A stretch of DNA of 14,195 nt from DATHTK01 sp035463295 (GTDB taxonomy: Bacteria; Actinomycetota; Rubrobacteria; Rubrobacterales; Rubrobacteraceae), in contig DATHTK010000077.1 of assembly GCA_035463295.1 (NCBI GenBank), positions 1 to 14,195 on the forward strand. The letters are read 5' to 3'. Position 1 is the stretch's first letter. Each line of letters opens with the position of its first letter. The notes under the pieces were generated by a model. That model had not been told where the DNA came from, did no database searches, and saw nothing but the letters and a program-made list of their open reading frames with translations. This document shows positions 6,650-13,071 of this stretch, one piece after another. Position numbers and translations under genes: made by a program.

Positions 6650-7417
6650 GTGGAGAGCGTAGAGAGACCGACCGTCCTTATAACCGGCTCCGGCATCGGG
6701 ATCGGCGCGGCGACGGCCCGCGCGTTCGCGGGCGCCGGCTACCGGGTCGTCGTGACGGACGTGCTCGACGAGGAGGGTGAGGGTGTAGCCGCCGGCATCG
6801 CTGAAGACGGCGGTGAGGCCGAGTTCCATCACCTCGACGTTACGAGCACCGGGGAGGTGGATCGCATGGTCTCGACGGTCCAGGACCGCTATGGGCCGCT
6901 CGACTGCGTGGTCGCCAACGCCGGCATAGCCCACCGCGTACCCCTCGCGAAGCTCACCGACGAGAGGTGGGACCACACGCACGACGTGGACCTCAAGGGC
7001 GTCATGCGCGTCTGCCGCGCGGCGGCTCCGGCGATGAGGGAGGCGGGAAGTGGCGCCATGATCGCCGTCTCCTCCATAATGGGCGTCGCCTACGGGTGGG
7101 ACGAGCACGTCCAGTACTCGGCCGCGAAGGCCGGCGTGGTGGGGCTGGTGCGGGGCCTCGCCGTCGAGCTCGCCCGCGACGGCGTCCGCGTCAACGGCAT
7201 CGCGCCCGGCTACATCCGCACCGCCCAGGCGCTCTCCGAGGAGCACTCCCTCGGCCCGCAGGGCCTCGAAGAGGCAGCGGAGTTCATCCCGATGGGCCGG
7301 GTGGGCGAGCCCGAGGATATCGCCGACGTCATAGTTTTCCTCGCCTCAAGCGCCGCCCGCTACCTCACCGGACAGGTAATCGTCGTGGACGGCGGACTTC
7401 TGGTCGGCCGCTACTAG
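6650..7417 (+). CDS. Short-chain dehydrogenase/reductase 2
   Basis: 255-residue classical SDR that differs from its neighbour throughout. It has the nucleotide motif TGSGIGIG (12-19), acidic D37 (VVVTDVLD) indicating NAD(H) preference, LDV (62-64), NAG (90-92), S141/S142 (AVSSIMG), and Y156 and K160 (YSAAK). The C-terminus SSAARYLTGQVIVVDGGLL is the standard family ending. The start is GTG 6650, with GAGGAGCGGGG upstream; no ATG is available. It is the last gene of the MFS operon and converges on the OCD-family gene, with only a 28-bp palindrome between them. Probably works with SDR 1 on the imported substrate. Confidence 0.9.
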   Translation: MESVERPTVLITGSGIGIGAATARAFAGAGYRVVVTDVLDEEGEGVAAGIAEDGGEAEFHHLDVTSTGEVDRMVSTVQDRYGPLDCVVANAGIAHRVPLAKLTDERWDHTHDVDLKGVMRVCRAAAPAMREAGSGAMIAVSSIMGVAYGWDEHVQYSAAKAGVVGLVRGLAVELARDGVRVNGIAPGYIRTAQALSEEHSLGPQGLEEAAEFIPMGRVGEPEDIADVIVFLASSAARYLTGQVIVVDGGLLVGRY

Positions 7418-7430
7418 AGCGCGCAAAGCA

Positions 7431-7458
7431 GTAGAGACGGTTCGCGAACCGTCCCTAC
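7431..7458. repeat. 28-bp near-perfect palindrome between convergent operons
   Basis: Arms GTAGAGACGGTTCG (7431-7444) and CGAACCGTCCCTAC (7445-7458) pair at 13 of 14 positions with no unpaired centre. It lies between the stops of SDR 2 and the OCD-family gene. It may form a hairpin in both transcripts and act as a two-way terminator, although no U run follows on either strand. The sharply bounded GTAG...CTAC ends also suggest a dispersed REP/MITE-like palindrome. Confidence 0.65.
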
Positions 7459-7465
7459 CTAGGCA

Positions 7466-8479
7466 TCAGGTCGAGATCATCTTCTTCTCGATGCCCACGC
7501 CGGCGGCGAGCGCGCGCTCGTACTCCAGGGGCACGGTCGCCGAGTCCTGGAGGGCGAAGCCCGTCGAGTCGAAGACCGTGATATCGCTCTCGGAGGTTCG
7601 GCCTTCGAGCTTGCCGGCGACGACCTGGCCGATCTCACCGACGACGGCGCTCTCCGAGATGATGCCCTCCTTGAGGGGAACGTTGATCTCGCCGTCTGCG
7701 CGACACTGGCGGATGTCGTCGACGAAAATGCGGGCTCGCGTGAGGATCTCGGGGTCGAGCTCCTGGTCGCCCTCCTTGTCGGCGCCCAAAGCGGCGATGT
7801 GCGTGCCCTCGGAGATCCAGGCTCTATCGACGATCGCGCCCCTGGCCGGCGTGACGGTGACGACGACGTCCGCGCTGCGCACCACCTCTTCCAGGTCCGT
7901 AGAGGCCCGGATCTCGAAGCCGTCGTACTTGGGCTGCTGGGCAGCTACGAAGTCGTCGAGGGTCTCTTGCGAGCGGCTCCAGACGCGCACGCTCTCCCAG
8001 TCGAAGACCTCGTTGCAGGTGGCGAGCGTCCCCTCGGCCATGTTTCCGGCCCCGACGATGGCGAGCGTCTTGCTCTCCGGGCGGGCGAGGTGCTTCGCGG
8101 AGACCGCCGCCGCGGAGCCGGTGCGCATCACGGTGTGGTAGCTGCCGTCGCAGATGGCGAGCGGGAAGCCGGTCTCCGGGTGGGTGTAGATGAGGATCGA
8201 GAAGACGGTCGGGAGGTCGAACTTCTCCCTGTTCTCCTCCCGGATCGAGACCCACTTGCAGGCGGCTGCCTCCGGCTCCTCGATGTAGGAGGGCATCACC
8301 TCCCACTCGCCGGGGTACTTGTCGAGGACGATGTGGCCCTTCGGGTCCATGTAGTAGCGGCCCTCGCCGTGCATCCGGTAGGCGTGCTCGACGCATGAGT
8401 TGTACTCGTCGGGCGTCAGGAGGCCCATCATGTCGGTGCGGCTCAGGATCAGGGTCTTTCGGTTTCTCCAGCTCTCCAT
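7466..8479 (-). CDS. Ornithine cyclodeaminase / mu-crystallin family enzyme
   Basis: 337-residue NAD(P)-dependent enzyme of the OCD/mu-crystallin/archaeal alanine dehydrogenase family. Visible features are K75 (CKWVS), the RTGSAAAVSAKHLA substrate-site segment (119-132), the Rossmann motif VGAGNMAEG (142-150), GADKEGDQELDP corresponding to the catalytic-Asp region of OCD, and VFDSTGFALQD near the end. Members either cyclise ornithine to proline or reduce/oxidise amino acids and cyclic imines. In this operon an imine/ketimine reductase or amino-acid dehydrogenase acting on the released amino acid is at least as likely as true ornithine cyclodeaminase. ATG 8479 lies about 20 bases after the upstream stop with a GGAGAG ribosome site. 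It is the last gene of the five-gene minus-strand operon. Confidence 0.88.
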   Translation of the reverse strand: MESWRNRKTLILSRTDMMGLLTPDEYNSCVEHAYRMHGEGRYYMDPKGHIVLDKYPGEWEVMPSYIEEPEAAACKWVSIREENREKFDLPTVFSILIYTHPETGFPLAICDGSYHTVMRTGSAAAVSAKHLARPESKTLAIVGAGNMAEGTLATCNEVFDWESVRVWSRSQETLDDFVAAQQPKYDGFEIRASTDLEEVVRSADVVVTVTPARGAIVDRAWISEGTHIAALGADKEGDQELDPEILTRARIFVDDIRQCRADGEINVPLKEGIISESAVVGEIGQVVAGKLEGRTSESDITVFDSTGFALQDSATVPLEYERALAAGVGIEKKMIST

Positions 8480-8498
8480 CGCTCTCCGTTCGTTACTA

Positions 8499-9149
8499 CT
8501 ACTTCGAGGCGCCGACCTTTCCGGCGACGCTCTCCAGGTAGGAGAGGGCGTCGTCTACCGAGACCACGTCGGCGTACTTGGCCTGTATGTCGACCAGGTT
8601 TGCCTCGTGTGGCCCCTGCGCCCGGTCGCCGACGCACTCGCGCGGGACGATCGTCGGGTAACCGTACTGCAGGAGGTCTATGGAGGTAGCCCGGATGCAG
8701 CCGCTCGTCGTCGCGCCGCAGAGGACGATGGTGTCCACGTTCTGGGAGACCAGTATCGAGGGCAGGTTCGTGCCGAAAAATGCCGAGGCCCCCTTCTTGA
8801 GGATCACCACCTCCTCCTCCCTCCGCCCGAGGCGCGGGTCTATCTCGACCCACTTGCCGCCGACCTGGAGCTCGGCTAGCCCGGGTGCCTTCTCGAGCCA
8901 GAGGGAGCCGTCCTTCAGGTTAGACTCGAAGCCGATGGTGGTGAAGATCACGGGGATCTCCTTCTCGCGGGCGGCGGCGAGGACGCGGTTCGTCGCCTCG
9001 ACCTCCTGCGTGAGGTCCGAGCCCATTGTGGACTCCGGATCGGTGAAGCCGCGGCTGAAGTCCACCACGAGCACGGCCGGACGAGTGCCGAGCGTGACGC
9101 TCTGCCCGAGGCGGGCGCGCTCGTAGATGGCGCTGGTATCGTCGCTCAT
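8499..9149 (-). CDS. Isochorismatase-fold cysteine hydrolase, N-carbamoylsarcosine/maleamate amidohydrolase-like
   Basis: 216-residue cysteine hydrolase. The catalytic triad is visible as D30 (AVLVVDFSRGF), Lys at 118/119 (ILKKGASAFFGT) and C151 (GATTSGCIRATSID). The CVGDRAQGPHEANLVDI and KYADVV segments mark the N-carbamoylsarcosine amidohydrolase group, which also includes maleamate amidohydrolase (NicF). It removes a carbamoyl or terminal amide group as ammonia (with CO2 for carbamoyl compounds). Next to a hydantoinase it could cleave an N-carbamoyl amino acid; next to an imidase-like gene it could be the half-amidase for a dicarboxylic monoamide. Its ATG overlaps the hydantoinase stop (ATGA), so the two are translationally coupled. 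Length is normal for the group. Confidence 0.9.
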   Translation of the reverse strand: MSDDTSAIYERARLGQSVTLGTRPAVLVVDFSRGFTDPESTMGSDLTQEVEATNRVLAAAREKEIPVIFTTIGFESNLKDGSLWLEKAPGLAELQVGGKWVEIDPRLGRREEEVVILKKGASAFFGTNLPSILVSQNVDTIVLCGATTSGCIRATSIDLLQYGYPTIVPRECVGDRAQGPHEANLVDIQAKYADVVSVDDALSYLESVAGKVGASK

Positions 9150-10546
9150 GAGATCACCGCACGCTCGCCGAAGCGGGCCCGCTCGATGAACCGGCCGGCG
9201 CCGGGCTCGGCGACGAGCTCGTCGTTCTCCACCACGACCTGGCCGCGGACGAGCACGACCTCCGGGGCCCCGACTACCTCTGTCCCCTCGTAGAGATTGT
9301 AGTCGATGTTCGAGTGGTGGGTCCGGGCGGAGATGGTGTGCCTCTTCTCCGGGTCGAAGACGACGATGTCGGCGTCGCTGCCGACCGCGATCGTGCCCTT
9401 CCGCGGGTACATCCCGAAGAACTTCGCCGGGTTGGTCGAGACGAGCTCGACGAAGCGGTTCATCGTGAGGCGGCCCTCGCGCACGCCAAAGTGGTGGAGC
9501 ATGTGCAGGCGGTTCTCGATCCCGGGACCGCCGTTGGGGATCTTGGAGAAGTCGTCCTTGCCTAGGGTCTTCTGCCCGTCCCAGTTAAAGGGACAGTGGT
9601 CGGTCGAGACGACCGAGAGGACGTCGGTGGCGAGCGCGTGCCAGAGAATCTCCTGGTTCTTCTTCGCGCGCGGCGGCGGCGTGTAGACGTACTTGGCGCC
9701 CTCGAAGTCAGGTTGATCGAGCGCCGTCTCGTCGATAAAGAGGTACTGGGTGCAGGTCTCGCCCCAGGCGTGCCAGTCGTTCGTGCGGGCCCGCGCGATC
9801 GGCTCTACCGCTTCGTCGCACGAGACGTGGACGACGTAGAGCGGGCAGCCGGCTACCCTCGCGAGCTGTATCGCCCGGTTCGTAGCCTCGCCCTCCGTTA
9901 TCGGTGGGCGCGTCGCGGCGTGCCACTTGGGCTCGGTCTTCCCTTCTGCGAGCGCCTCCTTGACGAGCACGTCGATCGCGTCGCCGTTCTCGGCGTGCAC
10001 CATCACGATCGCCCCGGTCTCGGCGGCCACCTGCATCGTCTTGAAGAGCGTCTCGTCGTCGACCATGATCGCGCCCTTGTACGCCATGAAGAGCTTGTAG
10101 CTCGTGACGCCCTCATCGGGCGCCCTGGCGAGGTCCTCCAGCGTCCCGCCTTCTTCTAGATCCGTGACCGCGAGGTGAAAGCCGACGTCGACGACGGGCT
10201 TCGCCCGCTCGATCTTCTCGTGCCACGTCGCGAGCGCGTCGGGGAGGCTCTGGCCCGGCTCCTGCAAACAGAAGTCGACGATCGCCGTCGTGCCCCCGAA
10301 GGCCGCCGAGGTCGTGCCGGACGTGAAGTCGTCGCAACTCACCGTCCCGCCGAAGGGCATCTCCATGTGGGTGTGCGGGTCTATGGCGCCGGGGATGACG
10401 TACTTGCCGCTCGCGTCGATCACCTTGTCTGCCTGCACGTCGAGCGACTCCCCGATGAGGGTAACCCTCCCGTCGTCGACGTATATGTCCCCGACGTAGT
10501 CGTCGGCGGCGGTTATGATGCGGCCGCCCTTTATGAGCACGGACAT
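9146..10546 (-). CDS. hydA: D-hydantoinase / dihydropyrimidinase
   Basis: 466-residue metal-dependent cyclic amidohydrolase that opens the rings of 5-substituted hydantoins or dihydropyrimidines to N-carbamoyl amino acids. The full binuclear metal set is visible: H58 and H60 (DPHTHMEMPFGG), K151 for carboxylation (SYKLFMAYKG), H184 (VMVHAEN), H240 (VVHVSC) and D316 (STDHCPF). Substrate-site Y156 and the GGPGIENRL loop (339-347) are present, as is GETCTQYLFID (262-272). The start is ATG 10546, giving MSVLIKGGRI, with AAGGAG about 9 bases upstream. The frame stays open far upstream but that part is the shadow of the M20 gene. It is the third gene of the operon. Hydantoinase versus dihydropyrimidinase cannot be told apart from motifs; activity on related cyclic imides is known in this family. 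Confidence 0.94.
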   Translation of the reverse strand: MSVLIKGGRIITAADDYVGDIYVDDGRVTLIGESLDVQADKVIDASGKYVIPGAIDPHTHMEMPFGGTVSCDDFTSGTTSAAFGGTTAIVDFCLQEPGQSLPDALATWHEKIERAKPVVDVGFHLAVTDLEEGGTLEDLARAPDEGVTSYKLFMAYKGAIMVDDETLFKTMQVAAETGAIVMVHAENGDAIDVLVKEALAEGKTEPKWHAATRPPITEGEATNRAIQLARVAGCPLYVVHVSCDEAVEPIARARTNDWHAWGETCTQYLFIDETALDQPDFEGAKYVYTPPPRAKKNQEILWHALATDVLSVVSTDHCPFNWDGQKTLGKDDFSKIPNGGPGIENRLHMLHHFGVREGRLTMNRFVELVSTNPAKFFGMYPRKGTIAVGSDADIVVFDPEKRHTISARTHHSNIDYNLYEGTEVVGAPEVVLVRGQVVVENDELVAEPGAGRFIERARFGERAVIS

Positions 10547-10567
10547 CTGATTCGCTCCTTTCCTCGC

Positions 10568-10584
10568 GCGCCGAATCTCGGCGC
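10568..10584 (-). other. Intercistronic stem-loop upstream of the hydantoinase gene
   Basis: A perfect 7-bp stem, GCGCCGA and TCGGCGC, with a 3-base loop lies in the 50-base gap between the M20 gene and hydA, just before the hydA ribosome site. It is the largest gap in this operon. It could stabilise the processed downstream message or partly terminate; no U run follows it. Confidence 0.45.
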
Positions 10585-10596
10585 TGAACCTTCCCC

Positions 10597-11862
10597 CTAG
10601 TTCCCCCCGGCGACGAAATTCCTTATCGCGTTGAGCATGACCTCCGCCCCGAGCGCCGCGTCCGCCGGGTCGGCGTCCTCCTCCGGCGAGTGGCTTATGC
10701 CGTCCTTGCACGGGACGAAGACCATCGCGCTCGGAACCCGGTTGGCGATGCTCATCGTATCGTGGGCCGCGCCCGAGTGCATGACCATGTAAGGCTCGCC
10801 GCTCGCCTCCGCCGCCTCCTCGAGAGCACCCACCACGCGCTCGTCTAGCGGCGTCGCCGATAGCGTCTGGCGCTGCGAGTACTCGGCCCTCATGCCGCGC
10901 CGCCCGGCGGCTTCCTCGGCGAACGCGGCGATGTCGCGGGCGACGCCGCGGAAGCCCTCCTCGTCCACGCCCCGGATGTCGAGGGAGACCCGCGCCCGCC
11001 CGGGCACGGCGTTGATGAGGTTCGGGCGCAGCTCGATCTCCCCGACGGTCCCGACCGTGCCCCCGCCGGCCTCTCGCGCGAGCCGCTCGAGCTCGAGCAC
11101 GCACTCGGCCGCGACGAGGGAGGCGTCCTGGCGGAAGTCCATCGGTGTCGCCCCGGCGTGGTCGCCGCGCCCGTAGACGGTGACGTCAGCGTGGACGTAG
11201 CCCGCTATGGCGTTCACTATTCCCAACCGATTCCCAGTGTCCTGGAGCACGCGCGCCTGCTCGATGTGCAGCTCGATCCAACCCATCAGATCCTCGAGAG
11301 TGCGGACCGCCTCGCGCCACCTCCCCGGCTCGTAGCCGGCCTCCTCCGCATGCTCCCAGAAGCTCCTGCCGTCGTCTATGGCGCGGAAGTTCTCGCGCAA
11401 CTCCTCTTCCGTAACCCTCTGGGCGACGATGCGGCTCCCGAGCAGCATCTGCCCGAAGCCCGAGCCCTCCTCCTCCAGAAAGGAGATAAGCTGGAGCGGG
11501 AGGCCAAGGCCGAGCTCCTCGTTGAGCCGGCAGACCTCGAGCGCGGTGACGACGCCCATCGTGCCGTCGTATTTGCCGCCGTTGCGGTTCGAGTCGCAGT
11601 GCGAGCCGACGCCGAACACCCTCTCGCCCGCCGGGCGGTTCCGGGCGACGAGCGTCCCCACCGGGTCCTCGTAGTGTTCGAAGCCCAGAGCCTCCAGCTC
11701 CCCGATGAAGTAGTCGAGGGTGTTGCGGAACTCGGGCGTGTAGGCGTAGCGCCGGATCGCCTCCTGCGACCTCGTGTACTCGGGCCCGGCGAGGGTCTCT
11801 ATGTCGCGCTCTATCCGCTCCGTGCTCTTCGCCCGATCTATGGTCACCGCTCTCTCCGCCAT
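10597..11862 (-). CDS. M20-family N-carbamoyl-L-amino-acid hydrolase / allantoate amidohydrolase-like
   Basis: 421-residue zinc amidohydrolase that typically releases CO2 and ammonia from N-carbamoyl-L-amino acids or ureido compounds. Metal ligands are visible at H88 (GVGSHCDS), D99 (GGKYDGTMGV), the EEEG motif (130-133), H199 (ELHIEQ) and H391 (GISHSPEE). H235 (GRGDHAGATPM), N281 and R297 (DIRG) of the dimer/substrate site are also present. Two spots differ from the commonest form: Cys89 where Leu is usual in GSHLDS, and EEEGSGF instead of EEEGSRF, near the metal/substrate pocket. The start is ATG 11862, 22 bases after the asparaginase stop, with a GAAAGGG ribosome site. It would take the ring-opened product of hydA to a free amino acid. 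Note that classical carbamoylases are L-specific while hydantoinases are often D-selective. Family firm, substrate open. Confidence 0.9.
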   Translation of the reverse strand: MAERAVTIDRAKSTERIERDIETLAGPEYTRSQEAIRRYAYTPEFRNTLDYFIGELEALGFEHYEDPVGTLVARNRPAGERVFGVGSHCDSNRNGGKYDGTMGVVTALEVCRLNEELGLGLPLQLISFLEEEGSGFGQMLLGSRIVAQRVTEEELRENFRAIDDGRSFWEHAEEAGYEPGRWREAVRTLEDLMGWIELHIEQARVLQDTGNRLGIVNAIAGYVHADVTVYGRGDHAGATPMDFRQDASLVAAECVLELERLAREAGGGTVGTVGEIELRPNLINAVPGRARVSLDIRGVDEEGFRGVARDIAAFAEEAAGRRGMRAEYSQRQTLSATPLDERVVGALEEAAEASGEPYMVMHSGAAHDTMSIANRVPSAMVFVPCKDGISHSPEEDADPADAALGAEVMLNAIRNFVAGGN

Positions 11863-11884
11863 AAACCCTTTCTTCCCTTCTCCG

Positions 11885-12889
11885 CTAGCGTTCCACCGGC
11901 TCGTCGAGCCAGGAGTCGAAGGTGCTCCGGATCTCTTCCTGCGCCGCCCCGGATCTGAGAAGCAGCGTCAGCAGAAGCCGCGCCTTCCGGCCGTCCAGCA
12001 GGCCGGCGGGGATCAGCCCTCGCTCCAGAAGATCCATCTCCGAGCCCGGGAACCCGTACGTCGAACGCAGGACTTCCCCGGTGCCGGCGCGCGACGCCAA
12101 CACGACCGGCATCTCTCTCGCGAGGTCCTCCAACGCCTCCACCATGACCGACGGGACGTGTCCTCCTCCCATGGCCTCCACCACGAGCCCATCGTACCCG
12201 GTCTGCCGGATCGCGGGTAGGAGCCTGCCGTCGTCTCCGAGGGGGACGACATACAGCGCAACGGAGGGGTTTCCTCCGTCTTCGGGGACCGTTACCTTGC
12301 GCTCTCCCATCGGGCGCAGCAGCACCCTGACCCTGTCCTCGGAGATCCAGCCGAGCGGCCCGACCGGAGCCGAACGGAACGTCGCCGGGTTGGAGGTGTG
12401 CGTCTTGCGTACGAAGCGCGCCGCGTGGATCTCGTCGTTCAGGACGACCACCGCCCCCAAACCCCGGGCCGTATCGCTCGCCGCAACCTGTATGGCCGCC
12501 AGCAGGTTCGCCGGCCCGTCGGCCCCCGGCAGCGTGGGGTTGCGCATCGCACCCGTTACCACCACAGGCGCTTCTCGATGCACGAGAAGGTCCAGGACAA
12601 ATGAGGTCTCCTCTATGGTGTCGGTGCCCTGCGTGACGACCACCCCCGCCGCGCCCCCGTCGACGATCCGTTCGATCTCCGCCGCCAGCTCGACGAGATC
12701 CTCCACCGTGAGCTCCCCCGATGCCGCCTGACGAAACGAAACGGCCGATACCTCGGCGAACTCGGCGATCTCGGGTACGTCCGAGACCAGCGCCTCCCCT
12801 GTGAGCGTCGGCTCCACACCTCTGCCCCCGGAGTCGGTCGAAGAGATGGTTCCTCCTAATGAGAGAACCGTTACCCGCGGAAGCCCCAC
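11885..12889 (-). CDS. Asparaginase/glutaminase-family amidohydrolase
   Basis: 334-residue bacterial-type L-asparaginase-family protein. The catalytic threonine T14 is in LSLGGTISS, the second site T89-D90 in VVTQGTDTIEET, and K162 in the DEIHAARFVRKTHT segment; GAMRNPTLPGADGP is also standard. No signal peptide is present, so it is cytoplasmic. Two GTG codons in a row (12892 and 12889) are possible starts. The AGGAGG at 12899-12894 sits 1 base from the first and 4 from the second, so I chose 12889. It is the first gene of the five-gene operon, directly downstream of the 12926-12944 palindrome. In this setting it may deamidate asparagine or glutamine from the pathway, or act on a carbamoyl or half-amide analogue; the second is speculation. 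Confidence 0.9.
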   Translation of the reverse strand: MGLPRVTVLSLGGTISSTDSGGRGVEPTLTGEALVSDVPEIAEFAEVSAVSFRQAASGELTVEDLVELAAEIERIVDGGAAGVVVTQGTDTIEETSFVLDLLVHREAPVVVTGAMRNPTLPGADGPANLLAAIQVAASDTARGLGAVVVLNDEIHAARFVRKTHTSNPATFRSAPVGPLGWISEDRVRVLLRPMGERKVTVPEDGGNPSVALYVVPLGDDGRLLPAIRQTGYDGLVVEAMGGGHVPSVMVEALEDLAREMPVVLASRAGTGEVLRSTYGFPGSEMDLLERGLIPAGLLDGRKARLLLTLLLRSGAAQEEIRSTFDSWLDEPVER

Positions 12890-12925
12890 CACTCCTCCTT
12901 ACGCGTTCGTTTTTCACTCATCCCC

Positions 12926-12944
12926 AGATTTGTCTGACAATTCT
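12926..12944. promoter_or_regulatory. 19-bp palindrome, second candidate GntR operator
   Basis: AGATTTGTCTGACAATTCT has 8-bp arms around a CTG centre, matching at 7 of 8 positions. It shares the 8-3-8 layout and the core ATTTGT-N-TGACAA with the perfect palindrome at 4261-4279. On the minus strand it overlaps TAGAAT (12945-12940), a plausible -10 box for the asparaginase operon, so binding would block that promoter. I see no convincing -35 for this direction. Confidence 0.6.
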
Positions 12945-12995
12945 ATATCAGCCGGAGAGAGGCGCGCTAGGGCGGGCGTGAGGGCAGTCGGCGGG

Positions 12996-13025
12996 TTGAG
13001 CGTGGCCGCCCACTTCCTGTACAAT
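12996..13025 (+). promoter_or_regulatory. Candidate promoter of the imidase-like gene
   Basis: TTGAGC (12996-13001) and TACAAT (13020-13025) are separated by 18 bp, matching bacterial -35/-10 elements at 4/6 and 5/6. Transcription would start near 13032, about 40 bases before the ATG at 13072. Confidence 0.45.
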
Positions 13026-13043
13026 TTTTGGTCAGACAAAAGG
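13025..13043. promoter_or_regulatory. Degenerate third operator-like site
   Basis: TTTTTGGTCAGACAAAAGG carries the half-site GTCAGACAAA, which is the reverse complement of TTTGTCTGAC at 12929-12938. The opposite arm is poor (about 5 of 8 paired positions in the 8-3-8 frame). It sits over the predicted start of transcription of the imidase-like gene, where a repressor would be effective. Confidence 0.4.
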
Positions 13044-13071
13044 GGAAGACGAAAGGGGGAAGGAAAGTTCC

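Noticed and set aside
5863..6696. 277-codon minus-strand frame opposite SDR 1
   Set aside because: Antisense shadow with no family motifs; the sense strand has the full SDR motif set.
10547..11104. Upstream extension of the hydantoinase frame to about 652 codons
   Set aside because: The extra part is Arg/Gly-rich shadow of the M20 gene; ATG 10546 has a good ribosome site and the correct family N-terminus.
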